Assembly: GCA_030761205.1 (NCBI GenBank)
Contig: JAULJL010000011.1
Coordinates: 11,832,501 to 11,896,500, forward strand
DNA length: 64,000 bases
Origin: Fremontodendron californicum
Lineage: Eukaryota; Streptophyta; Magnoliopsida; Malvales; Malvaceae
Direction of reading: 5' to 3'
The translations under genes and the position numbers were made by a program. The notes under the pieces were generated by a model, which made no database searches, had not been told where the DNA came from, and saw only the letters and a list, made by a program, of their open reading frames with translations. Shown piece by piece: positions 48,384 to 59,542 of this stretch. How positions within the stretch are numbered: the stretch's first letter is position 1; the number at the start of each line of letters is the position of its first letter.

Positions 48384-48935
48384 TTGAGGTGCTCATGGCC
48401 GGGTCGGGTTTGGGTCAGGTTTAGATAGGGTATCAATATTTTATATATTTGTTCAAGCCCGACCTGGCTCAAAATGTGGACTTTAAATTTTGCTCAAGTC
48501 CGCCCATATTTGTTAATGGATAGTTCAAACCCGTTTAGGCCCGCATATATTTTTTTTTTAAAATTTAAATAAATATTTTTTTATTATTTAATTTTTATTA
48601 ATTTTATCTTCTTCTTTTTTCTATTATTAAGTTCTAAAACATGGATAACTTAACATATTTTTAAATGTTTACATTATAATATTATATATATTTATTTTTT
48701 GTATTATATAAATTACATAATATATAAAATATAAAATAATATATTATATAAATGAAAAACGGGCCGGGCTGGGCTCGGGCCTTGATTGTTGGAGCCACGG
48801 CCCGGCCTAATTTCTAAATGGGCCTTATTTTTTTGTCGAAACCCATATTTCGGGCCTAATATTTTTGTTCAAGCCCTCCAAAATATGGGCGAGCCTTCGG
48901 GCTTGGACGGGTACCCCGGCCCTTGAGCACGTCTA
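48384..48935. mobile_element. hAT-type MITE related to the one in the permease intron
   Basis: The octamer CTAGTATT flanks it exactly (48376-48383 and 48936-48943). Ends TTGAGGTGCTCATGGCCGGG and, inverted, TAGACGTGCTCAAGGGCCGG share the TGCTCA then GGCCGG layout of the element at 16302. The interior is AT-rich between GC-rich arms (GGGCCGGGCTGGGCTCGG near 48760). Confidence 0.85.
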
Positions 48936-48968
48936 CTAGTATTTACCTTTCCGTATTTATAGAGTTTG

Positions 48969-49929
48969 TATTTGATACACTGACAGTGTATAAGTCTTAT
49001 ACACTGTTAGTGCACTAAAATACGACATCTCATTAATGAGTAGGGGTGTAAATGAACAGAGTGTTCGACGAACGGTTCGTGTACAGTTCAATTTTTGTTC
49101 GTTTATGTTCGTTTATCAAGTTAAATAAACGATTATAAACCTGATTTTAAGATTCGTTTATTAAACGAACCGAACACGAATAAGGTCTGTTCAATTCGTT
49201 TATGTTCACGAACAAACTCGTTTATGGATCATTTAAAATTCGTTTAATAGATTGTTTAAAACTCGTTCAAAACTCGTTTATTGTTCGATTATAATATAAT
49301 TAATAATATTTTTATTTTATTTTATTTACTTATAATATAATTAATATTATTTAATAATAACTTAAATTTAATTACATTTGTATTTTATTATTTTATATTT
49401 AATAATAATTTAAAATTGATTTATTTTTTTATTTGTTTGTTTGTTAAAATTATTTAGATTTGTTTGTTTATTGTTCATGAACATATTTTTAATTGTTTAT
49501 GAATATGTTCGATTATATGTTCATGAACATGTTCATTTAATGATCGCGAACAAGTTCATTTAATTTAAATGAATGAACACGAACACACTCAATTTTAAAC
49601 GAACAGAGCTTGAACACAATTTTAAAATCCTTAACAAATACGAACTGAATACAAACAAGCTCAAAAATAAATAAACGAACACGAACAGAGACCTGTTCAT
49701 TCAAGCCCGATTCATTTACAGTCCTATTAATGAGCAAAGAAAAAAAGTAGTGAAAGGTCTATAAATAAATAAAAACTACTTTTTTAAGAAGAGTTTGAAG
49801 TACATGTGATTGTGGTTTATTTATTTATAGGTCCTCTACTATTTTTTTCTTTACTCAGTAATGAGGTGTTGTATTTTAGTGCACTGACAGTGTATAAGAT
49901 TTATACACTGCCAGTGCGTCAAATATAAA

Positions 49930-49932
<3 letters not shown>
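48969..49932. mobile_element. Long-arm MITE (GACAGTGTAT family) interrupted by a hAT element
   Basis: The left arm (48969-49040 and 49735-49785) and right arm (about 49805-49932) form an inverted repeat of roughly 120 bp: left ATTTGATACACTGACAGTGT, right the same inverted with changes (GCACTGACAGTGTATAAG, CAGTGCGTCAAATATAAA). Each arm also contains its own small palindrome. A hAT element sits inside the left arm. A relative is at 13450. Confidence 0.75.
49041..49726. mobile_element. hAT-type element nested in the long-arm MITE
   Basis: Exact 8-bp duplication TTAATGAG at 49033-49040 and 49727-49734. Ends TAGGGGTGTAAATGAACAG and, inverted, TAGGACTGTAAATGAATCG. Interior words GTTCGTTTATGTTCG and inverted CGAACACGAACA fill both arms, with an AT-rich centre. 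No transposase. Confidence 0.9.
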
Positions 49933-49972
<40 letters not shown>

Positions 49973-49975
<3 letters not shown>

Positions 49976-50247
49976 GAATCCACTTATACTAGTGTAAAAC
50001 TAAATTAAAAATGTCTAACTATTTATTCGATGTAAAAAAACTTTCAACCGTTAAATATATATTGAAAAAGATAATATTCTCGATCGATATGATAGAGATA
50101 TCGGATCAATTCAAAACTTTACGTGCATGACGATTACAATTATATTGTAAAATCCGATGGTCGATTTGTTAAAATATAAATCGTATAAAAAGTTATGAAA
50201 GTATGTAAAACTAATTTAGTTTTACACTAGTGTAAGTGGATCCTTTC
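49973..50247. mobile_element. MITE flanked by AT microsatellites
   Basis: Left GAGGAATCCACTTATACTAG and TGTAAAACTAAATTA, right the inverted copy (TAATTTAGTTTTACACTAG, TGTAAGTGGATCC). The arms are about 35 bp. On both sides lie AT dinucleotide runs (49933-49972 and about 50252-50275), so the insertion was into a TA-rich target and the duplication cannot be told apart from the microsatellite. Confidence 0.8.
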
Positions 50248-50249
50248 TT

Positions 50250-50276
<27 letters not shown>

Positions 50277-50280
<4 letters not shown>

Positions 50281-52187
50281 AAGAAAGAGCAGATAACCGC
50301 TTAAATTACACAAACTTTAGGTGATGTACCCAAAAGAGTGTATCTTATTTAACCTTACACCCAAAAGAGTGTATGTTATTTAACTTTGCACTTAAAAAGA
50401 ATAAATTGTAGAGTATAGTGATTAGCAAGGGTCAAGTTCTCAGGGATTGGGTTTTAATTTATAAGTTAATATTTATCACTTAAAAACAAGTAAATAAAAG
50501 TAAAGGGGATTTTGAGATCAGATTTAAACTAAAGTTAATAATAAGAACGAGAAAATAAGTAATTAAGAAGAATCAAATATGAGAAATATGGTTAAAGATT
50601 CATTCTCCACCACTAGACATCATTAAGAATCAATTTCTTATCTATCAACATTAATTAGCTTTCAAAGTTAACAACCGTAGATAACAACAAGCTCTGTTAT
50701 CCCCATCTTTCCTTAATTTGTCGTTAAATAGAACAAGCTCTCTATTTAATCTCTAACTATCAAACAACCTAGAATAAGCTATCTAAGTTCAATTTAATAG
50801 CAGCTTTATGTTGAGAAAGATAGGTTGATCTAAGCAACAAACACATAAGCTCGGATTGTTCAACTTAGGTTATGTTCCACTTTGCAATTATTGAAAACTT
50901 GACCATAATCATTAATCACAAATTGCTACTTATGAATAGGAAATCAAGACAATTACGGATCAAGACTCCTAAACTAGCATTAGACAATTATCAAGATTTA
51001 TCTAGTTGGCCACCTAAACAAATCAAAACATCCTCATGAACAATTTTAATGGAACAACATAAGCAACTTTGATAGAAAACAATGATAGATAGATTCTGAA
51101 AATTAATTACATAACATGTCTAGGGCTTTGAAATCACCCTTAACCAAATAAAAGTTTAGCCTAGCATAGGCATTGTAAAGATAAACATAAAATTAAAGAG
51201 AATATAAGAAGAAAATAAAAGAAAGAAAGAAAGAAGAAGAAGAATATTAATTATCCATGCTCTTGTTCTCTCGAAAACTCTAAAACAAAGAAGAAATCAA
51301 AACTTTGATGCTTGGAGAAGTGTAAATTTCGTTTGCCCCCTTGATATCTATTTATAGGCTATAGCTATGGCACCAAACAAATGAATTTCAGCTCTCTCCC
51401 TTCAATACATACTGACTTGTGGCTAAAGTTAGGGAAAAATGACTGACTTTTGTGTTTTAAGGAAAGATATAAGCCTTGGCAGCCAAGTTTGAATAAAGTA
51501 GGAAAGTCTTAGTCAAAGCACTCTTTAATGAGGAGAGATTACAAACTTGCAGTCAAAGTAAGTGTAAGGAAGGAAAGTCTTGGCTGATTTAATTCTCCTA
51601 CTTTGACTAGGATTAGCTTTAAGAAAAGATTCTTGCAATTAATGCAAGTTGATAGCCACTAATCTTTCTTTGACAAGCATAAACATAAATGTTAGTTAGG
51701 TTATTAAGAAAAAAATGTGATTTGCGGTTAGGGTTTTTTCTGCCACTAGGGTTGTTTAGGGAGATATTCTAATGCCAATTTGGATGACCATTTCTTATCC
51801 GATTTAGGCACATGACCAGCCGTTGGAAGGTAATCAAGTGATCTTCAAAAGTCAAGAGGAAGTTTTTTCGAATAAAGAATCTAACATCATATTTTCTTAG
51901 CAACAAGCTCCGGAGGTCAAATCTGTCTTCTTGCTTTGCACCAAGAATTTGATCTTTTTGACTCCCAAGTCTTTTTCCATCTTGTGATTGTGATTTTGTA
52001 AGCTCTTTAACATCCTAATTGACATGTTTTGACTTCATCTCTTCCAAAATACTTAGAAAGCATAAAAACCTAGTAAAATGTCAAGGAACTTAAGAATCAA
52101 AACACAAAATATAAAGAAATTCAATTGAAAAATGCATGAAATTAAGCACTTTCGTTATCCTCATAATATACTCGTGAGTATTTCACA
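50277..52187 (-). repeat. LTR-like retrotransposon block (possible solo LTR)
   Basis: On the minus strand it begins TGTGAAATACTCACGAG at 52187 and ends TGCTCTTTCTTACA at 50277. It has the layout of other plant Gypsy LTRs: AATTTCATGCATTTTTC near the start, and near the end GAGAACTTGACCCTTGC with a duplicated phrase CACTCTTTTGGGT. There is no internal coding. Flanking 5-bp sequences do not match, so the exact ends are uncertain. Confidence 0.45.
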
Positions 52188-53600
52188 TTGTTCAACCACA
52201 ACAAAAATTTATGTATGGATCCATCAGTTATAAATGTGGGTTCCATATCGGAACTTATACAATTATGAATTTCGATTGATTAATTGTAGTGTAATAATTG
52301 TAGGTGCTTCCTAACATCTTATTGAAACAACTTGCTTATCTCATCTGGAATCTAATGAAGTTTCATAACATCAAACTCAAATTCATGAGCCATTTTCACA
52401 AGAAAATCAATACAAAATTTTCCTCTCGATACCTGATAAAAAGGAATCCTTATCTTGGAGAGGCTGCAAAATTTTTTGGACAGTCATAAAAGAGTTGGAT
52501 TCTATAATAATCCTCCTACACCCATGCTCCCAAGCTAAATTAAGACTCGTAAATATCACATAAATAATCTCAACTTTAGTGATCGAACCCCATCCAATCG
52601 TCCTTGTAAAACCAAATAGCCAAAATCTTTCACTATCCTTACATAAACCAGCTGCATCAAATATCCAAATTAGATCGAGCAGCTGCATCAATATTTAATT
52701 TCATAAATCCACCCGGAGGGCATTGCCACACAATGTAGAATAGTTGGGGTTAAGATCCAATTCATTATTTTTTTAATACACTTATTATTATCATTCATAT
52801 GTGTAAGATTTATTCATTAATTGTGAAAGTCATATTTGTGAATGGTGATTAAAGAAATGAAAGGGAGTCAAAGTGTCAAACTCGAATAGTTGAGGAGGAG
52901 CTACACTACTAATTACTTTACCCTTCAAGTAACCCTCACATTGGCAATAATATTATTACAAGCATGTAACGGCCAACCAAAGCCCTTTTCAAATAGAATT
53001 CTGTTAGGGAGCTTCCATATAAATTAAGAAGTCAACCTGAAACAAAGAGGCCATGGGATGGATCCTTCCACAAAAATTGAATGCTGGTTGAGATTAGTCC
53101 TTAACCAATCCTTCAAGTACAATGAATTAAGGCCCTATTTAGTATTGTTATTGGCTCAATTTTTGAGGTTATTTTTTTGACTCTTGCAATTAAAATCATA
53201 TTTTGACAACCCAAATCAAAAAATTAAAAAAAAATAAGCTTTAGAGGTTTGAAAGTTGGCTTTTAAATAAAATAACTTTATTGTCTTTATATCTCTAAAT
53301 TTTTATTATTTTAAACATATATATTTTTTAACATTTTAATTTCTCACGTTATTTTTTGGAGCAATGGCAAACACTTAAAAAATTTTAAACTATATTTTTT
53401 CAATCACTTTTCAACACATTTTTTTCAACTCAATTTTTTTTTTAATCCAAACTTTTTCTAATAGCAATACTAAATTAAAATCATGCAGCCAATGTAACCA
53501 TATAATTTGTAATTCATGACAGTCTTTAAGCACATGCAATATATCCTCCAAAACCGCATCACATCTCGGCCATCTACATATCTTTGATAACAATTGTTAT
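52188..53600 (-). pseudogene. LINE non-LTR retrotransposon remnant, split by a MITE
   Basis: Minus strand: 53593-53500 gives a zinc-binding segment of the zf-RVT type (CRWPRCDAVLEDILHVLKDC); a Harbinger-like MITE lies at 53131-53475; the frame then resumes (KDWLRTNLNQ near 53090) and 52691-52407 gives an RNase H segment (FWLFGFTRTIGWGSITKVEI, then LNLAWEHGCRRIIIESNS). Several stops are present. The 3' part below 52407 is untranslated. It is not the same copy as the LINE at 13260, as the wording differs. Confidence 0.7.
53131..53475. mobile_element. PIF/Harbinger-type MITE inside the LINE remnant
   Basis: Left end GGCCCTATTTAGTATTGTTA, right end inverted ATTTAGTATTGCTATTAG (outer few bases lost). 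TAA flanks both sides (53128-53130 and 53476-53478). The interior is AT-rich. LINE coding resumes on both sides. Confidence 0.7.
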
Positions 53601-53897
53601 AATTCAACATTTTATTAATCTTTTCCTAAATAAGAAATTATTCAATATGCTATCAGTGTAGAGTTATTAAATTTCACCGAAAAAATTAAAGCATTGTATA
53701 TATTTAAAAAAATATTATATAATATTTTTATACCGTTTGTGAAAATTTCACTAATGATATATATATATATATAAATAATACTTTTACAATTATCTTTCTT
53801 TACTAACCATTAAATAGAAGGCTTCAAGAACTCTTACATTTTAAGGTGTATAAGAGAGCTGTGATATCAACATTGAAACAGTTCTAGAGTTTAATTT
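53601..53897. other. AT-rich spacer before Pack-MULE B
   Basis: Includes a TA run at 53758-53775. The last nine bases (53889-53897, GTTTAATTT) are the presumed target site of the Pack-MULE. No gene. Confidence 0.4.
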
Positions 53898-55085
53898 GGG
53901 AAAATTTGAAATACATACAATCAACAGTAGAATAATGGTTAATTGGTCTAATACCTTAAAATTATTTGTAAAAGAGAAATGAAAAAATGAAAAATTATTG
54001 TTAAGGAAATTGTAAAGACTTAAATACCCTTAATCAAATAAAAGGTTTTCTCTATCAGATGTTCATTCTCCTCCCCCTTCTCATCCTCCATCCCGTGTCT
54101 TCTTTCCATCCCAACCCATCCCATTCTATATTCCCTTTCTTTTTTCTTTACAAATTTGCTGAGAGAGTTTTCAGATTTTCTATCCATCAATATTCCCTCC
54201 CTCTCGACTCTACATTCAACTAGATTTGCAGGAATATCAACATAAATTTGTAATCAAATCGCTCGAATATCACGATCAAAGCTTCTCGATTTGTCGTCGT
54301 GAAGGAAACATCGAGCCAATATCTAGCAAGACTTTTTTCCTATTCTTTTTATTCTTTTCTTGCTGAAGTTCTTTGTTTCTCAAAATTTTGTTAATTAATG
54401 TCTGATTGACAAAGTTCTGATGATAGAAGATGATTCTGCCATATGGAAATCATGTTGTCTTGTTATGGTGCTTATTATGCATGGATAATCATGTTGGTTT
54501 TCAGCCTCTCTTGTTTCAGTTGGTGCATATTTATTTTACCTGTTATAACTTTATTTTAAAATACTAACATATTCAGGGAGAAATATCAAAAGTTATCATA
54601 CATGTTTTCACTTCTTGAGAAACATATGAAAAGGTTTTCTTATCCAGACAATACCCAAAGTTGTGCTTAATTCAACCATTAAAAAAATTTGGGAAATTTT
54701 CTTAGGAAACCAGACAATACCTAATCTTGGGAAATTTTGCATCTAAGAGTGGTGAAACTATTATCATTATTTATGAAGTTGTGCTAAATTCAACCATTAA
54801 GCAGTTAAGTAGTTGCTAAGATAAAACCTAAGTCTGAATAGCCTTAGATTTGAAGATTCTGTCAAGGCTTAAGCTTGAGTCCTTGGAATTGTCTACTAAT
54901 TCGGATTGCATGAAACTATTGTAGTTGTTAATATACCTAATAGATACCCTTGTTGATTTCATTAGCTTATTACATATTTTTTATTTATTAATTTTTGTGT
55001 TTCAGGTGTATTAGAACTTATCTACTATAAATTTGTTTATATGCTAACGTTGTGATATATATATTGCATCTTACAAGTTACTCAG

Positions 55086-55543
55086 GTTGGAGTGAAAATA
55101 GATTGCTTAAGAGAAACATCTAAAGATAAAGTGCTTACGAACTTTATCATAGAAGTTGCATTATACGATGCTGGGAGCTGGTACAACCATGATGAAAATG
55201 TTAATCTGTTTTCATCGAACGTGATAACATAGAGCTCAACCCCTTCCCCACTGGAACTCTAGGATTTCAAGGTTATGTGCTTGAGGGGAAACTAGAAAAA
55301 TCTAAGCTATGGTCTACTGAACATGTGAGATTCTCAGTGAAATCAAATTCATTTTAAATTTATACTATTATATATTTTCATTAAACTTAAAAGCATTGGC
55401 ACACTCTCACCCTTGTTTTTATCTATCTTGCTAGCCTAGGTTCTTTACGGTTCTCCACTTCTTTTGTTCTCCCTTTTTTTTCGATGGTAGCTGAAAGGGG
55501 TAAGGCTTGAAGTCTGAAGAATTGGGTTGTGCTTCTAATGCTA

Positions 55544-55579
<36 letters not shown>

Positions 55580-55793
55580 TGTTTTCATGCTTTCTTATGC
55601 CTTATGGGGATTCAATATCATTATTTACTCTCATTTTGATGAGATAACACTAGTTATAAGTTATAATCTATGTCTGTTTTCAGTCAAATTGTTTATTGCT
55701 TGCTTGTTGCCATTTCCTGCAACCAAATTTGTACATACTAGTTATCATCCTTAAGGATGCATCTAGCAACATAGTTGACTGTGAATCATGCAA
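55086..55793 (+). pseudogene. Captured beta-galactosidase (GH2 family) fragment, two exons
   Basis: Exon 55086-55324 follows acceptor CTCAG and reads LRETSKDKVLTNFIIEVALY, then DAGSWYN, then after a one-base shift PFPTGTLGFQGYVLEGKLEK and SKLWSTEH, with donor GTGAGA. Exon 55720-55793 reads QPNLYILVIILKDASSNIVD and CESC. This matches the plant lacZ-like beta-galactosidase of glycoside hydrolase family 2, upstream of its catalytic barrel. The second acceptor reads GCAA where GCAG would be expected, and the first exon is frameshifted, so no enzyme can result. Keeping the intron shows capture from genomic DNA. Confidence 0.75.
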
Positions 55794-55984
55794 TATTTAT
55801 TATTATTATTATTACATTGATAGTCATTGTGTTTTAAGTTTAAGAAAGAAGAGGTTTGAAAGAAATTTGAGTTATAAGATTTTGGAACTTTTAAATTGTA
55901 ACATATGTACAAATTAAGAATGAAGACATTTTATGTTATTTGTACACTTAATAGTTTAATTGGTTGTACTTTTGGAAAGAATAT

Positions 55985-56645
55985 GTCACTGTTATGAAAT
56001 GTACATATAATTTTGTTGAATGTACATATAATTATGTTATATGTACATATTGATATACTTATATGTACATATAAGTGAGCTTATTTTCTTGAAATTCTTA
56101 GTAAAACAGTTATTTTAGAATAGTTTTAAATGATTCCAAAATTAGAGGAAAGGATTATGGTTAGTGGTTTGAGACTTTCTGTAGTAAGAGTATTAAAAGT
56201 TATTTATTTACTACTCTTACTATTTTGTATGAATCAATACCAAAGCTACTATGTTAGAGTAGTTTAAAATGATTCCAAAATTAGAGGGATGATTATGATC
56301 AGGGGTGGTTTTGGGTCTCTCTATAACTACATGTTAAAAGTTATATAGTAAGAATCAGTTACGAGAGTATGAATCATTCTATTTTTTATACCTTGGTAAT
56401 TTTAAAGAATGAGAACACATAAGTGCTTATTTGATTAGGGTTTAAGGTAGAATTTGTCACTGTTTTGAAAATGTACATATAATTTTGCCGAATGTACATA
56501 TCTTTCTAATAAATGTACATATTGTTATAGTTATATGTATATATAGGTTAGATTTCTTATTTTGTTGCATTAACCATCAAAACTACTTTTTTATCTTGTT
56601 GCATTAATTGTCAGCTATTTATTTTTATCGAAATGTACATATAGC
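55985..56645 (+). repeat. Left ATGTACATAT array of Pack-MULE B
   Basis: Eight copies of ATGTACATAT in two clusters (near 56000-56070 and 56468-56640), separated by the unit sequence read backwards relative to the right array (GGATTATGGTTAG, GTAAGAGTA). It corresponds to the left array of element A. Confidence 0.8.
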
Positions 56646-57321
56646 ATGTGTATTAACCATAATTATTTTAAACCTTGTAGAAAATTAGTGCTTTCGGAGT
56701 TTCATTCAATTTGTGCTTTCGAAGTCCGGAAGACCAAATTGGCTATGATCGTAAATTTGGTTGGAAGGGTAATATGATTGCTTCTTTTTGTGGGTTATAA
56801 CGACTTGTGGGGTATTTATAAGTCCTGTGTAAGAAAATGCATACGAGCTATAACTTGCGTATTAAATTAATGTATATATTTAATTAAACATTAGTACTAA
56901 CTGAGTAAATTTGATATTTAAGTGTTGTCTTTACTTAAGCATTAAATTATGTTAGCTTTGACTTGCTTCTATATAGCATACAACATTTCATTGTTTTTTA
57001 ATTGTGAAATTAAGTTAAATTTTATCAACAAAATGTTAGAAAAATTGATCCCTCTGTGCATTTTAGACCAAGGATCGATCTTTTTATATATAGAATCAAA
57101 TGAATATTTTATGGATCGATCCTTTTATATATAGAATCATATGTACAGTTTACTTAAGATTATATACAAATAACTTTTCTTGTATGTTCATTTGTTCAAA
57201 TAAATAAAAAAGATTATGTACAAACAAGTCTTCCAATATGTTCAACCTTCCTCCATTACATTTCCAACATTAACATGACTGCTATTTGGACTTTAAGACT
57301 CTATAGTCCATCCTCATTCCA

Positions 57322-57450
57322 TTGAAATTATCATATCATGAAGGTTGTGTCCCCATCATCATACATAAGATATGTATCAGCTGCAACTGCAACTGCCGTA
57401 GGGACAACACCAGTTGAAACACTTGGCTTTGAAAAATGTAGGAACCTATA
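57322..57450 (-). pseudogene. Possible captured terminal exon, unrecognised
   Basis: On the minus strand after an acceptor-like TTTATAG a frame reads FLHFSKPSVSTGVVPTAVAV, then AADTYLMYDDGDTTFMI and a stop. The composition looks like a real protein end. The family is not recognised. It lies between the two repeat arrays of Pack-MULE B. Confidence 0.35.
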
Positions 57451-57764
57451 AAATAAAACATCACAAGCTTGTGTGAGTTACATATAATACAACCAAAGAA
57501 GTAACTTGTATCAGAGAGAAGCATTTAACAACTTAAAATAAGCAGTAACTTGTAAGTTAAACACGACATGATTTATCAGGTTTCAAGAAAATTATTTGGT
57601 AAGCAAAATATGATTAATACTTTTTTTAAAGAATATTTAGCCTCCCAGTAAAAGGAGTATAATAGAACAGTTACCCGAACAACAATCAGCTATTGTAATC
57701 TTGCATCAGTGACCACTAAAGTCTTAGAGTTAGCCCTAACTATAAACATATGTAAAATTTACTA

Positions 57765-59375
57765 TAAGCACATGTACATTTTTAAGGGGACTTAAACACT
57801 AATCATTTTAACCCATGAAGCATAGACAATCATGACTAAGTAGTATAATGATTCATACAAAATGAGTAAGACTAGCAAAAATATAATCTGAAATATAGCA
57901 AAACAATATGTACATATAGCATAACTATATGTACATTCTTCCAAACTATATGTATTTTTTTATATACTGACAATTCCTACCCTAAACACCAATGATTTAA
58001 GCTTTTACATGTTCCCCCTTCTTAAAATGACAAATGAAGAAAAAATATGATGATTCATATTTTATGAGTAAGACTTATATGTACATAGAAGTATAACAAT
58101 ATGTACATATAACATAACTATATGTACATTCAACTAAACTATATGTACATACCTTAAAATTGACATATTCTTCCCTAAAATACAATCAATTAAGATCTTC
58201 TATGTTCTCACATAAAATTTTCCAAGGTTGTAAATATTTAATTAAGAATCTCAATTTCTAGGTAGCTTGAAGCAAAGTAAACTACATAACATATATATCT
58301 TATTTATTAATTTTTTTTAAAAAAATTATTAACAATATACTCATCTGCACTCTACCTTTAGTATTTAGCTAAGGCCTACTTGCATGTATTTTCAGCCAGT
58401 TCAAGCTTACATCCATCAATTTTTACTTTGTCAATAACCCATATTTCAATAAGCCACAAGTTCTAAGGTTTATCCTACCACCCCAACCACTGAGTTGGTA
58501 GCGACCATTTGCACTTAAGAGTGCCTCAAATAAGACCATATACCATATTTAATAACTATGCACCTCAAATACATCTTCTTCATTTCAGCCTTCACTTCCA
58601 AATTCTTGTATTCCTTTTCTTAAAATGACCAATTTAGCAAAAATATAACAATTCATACAAAATAATAAGAGTAGTAAATATATAATGTCTCTCCCTAATC
58701 GTTTTTGCCATTTAGAACTACTAAAAAATAACAAAATTAATAAGAACGCTTCAAGAAAATAAGCCCACTTATATGTACATGTAGTAAAACTATATGTACA
58801 TATAGCATAACTATATGTACATTCAACAAAAATATATGTACATTTTTATATCTGTGATAAATTCTATCCTAAACCCAAAGATTTAAGCTCTTATGTGTTC
58901 CCCTCCTTCAAATGAACAAGTTAGTAAAAGTGTAATGATTCATAAAAATAGTAAGAGTAGTAAATATATAACTTTTAACACTCTTAGTATAGAGAACCCC
59001 AAAACCTAACCATAATCCCTCTTTCTAATTCCGGAATCATTTAAAACTACTCTAATTAACAGTTTTACTAAGAAATACTTCAAGAAAATAAGTCCATTTA
59101 CATGTACATAGAAGTATAATAATATGTACATACAGCATAACTATTTGTACATTCAACAAAATTAGATGTACATTTTTATATCTATGACAAATTCTACCCT
59201 AACCATAATCCCTCTTTCTACTCCCAAAATCATTTAAAACTACTATAAATTAACAACTTTACTAAGAAATGCTTCAAAAAAATAAGTCCACTTATATGTA
59301 CATACAAGTATAACAGTATGTACATATAGCATAACTTAATGTACATTTAGCAAAACTATATGTACATTTTTACAT
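57765..59375 (-). repeat. Right ATGTACATAT array of Pack-MULE B
   Basis: Units starting near 57895, 58075, 58755, 59090 and 59285 carry three or four ATGTACAT copies each, with the same linking words as element A (ATAGCATAACTAT, TTTAAGCTCTTATGTG, GGAATCATTTAAAACTAC). The best-preserved spacing is about 335 bp. The last unit is interrupted at 59542 by the Athila LTR. Confidence 0.8.
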
Positions 59376-59542
59376 TTGTGACAAATTCAACCTTAAACTC
59401 AATTAATTAAGCTCTTATGTGTATCCCTTCCTTAAAAATTACCAAAATAGTAAACATATAATGGTTCATACAAAATAGTAAGATTAGTAAATATGTAATT
59501 TTTAACTCTTACTATAGAGATACCCAAACCCTTAATCATAGT

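Larger units (their letters stand above)
53898..59542. mobile_element. Pack-MULE B: relative of element A with different cargo, cut by a retrotransposon
   Basis: The left end GGGAAAATTTGAAATACAT aligns with that of element A for about 140 bp, including TTGTTAAGGAAATTGTAAA and ACCCTT. A leader-like pyrimidine stretch follows, then beta-galactosidase exons (55086-55793), an ATGTACATAT array (55985-56645), a central part with a minus-strand fragment near 57330, and a second array in opposite orientation (57765-59375). The right terminus is not in the window: the sequence breaks at 59542 in the middle of a repeat unit, where an Athila LTR begins. No transposase is present. Confidence 0.75.
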
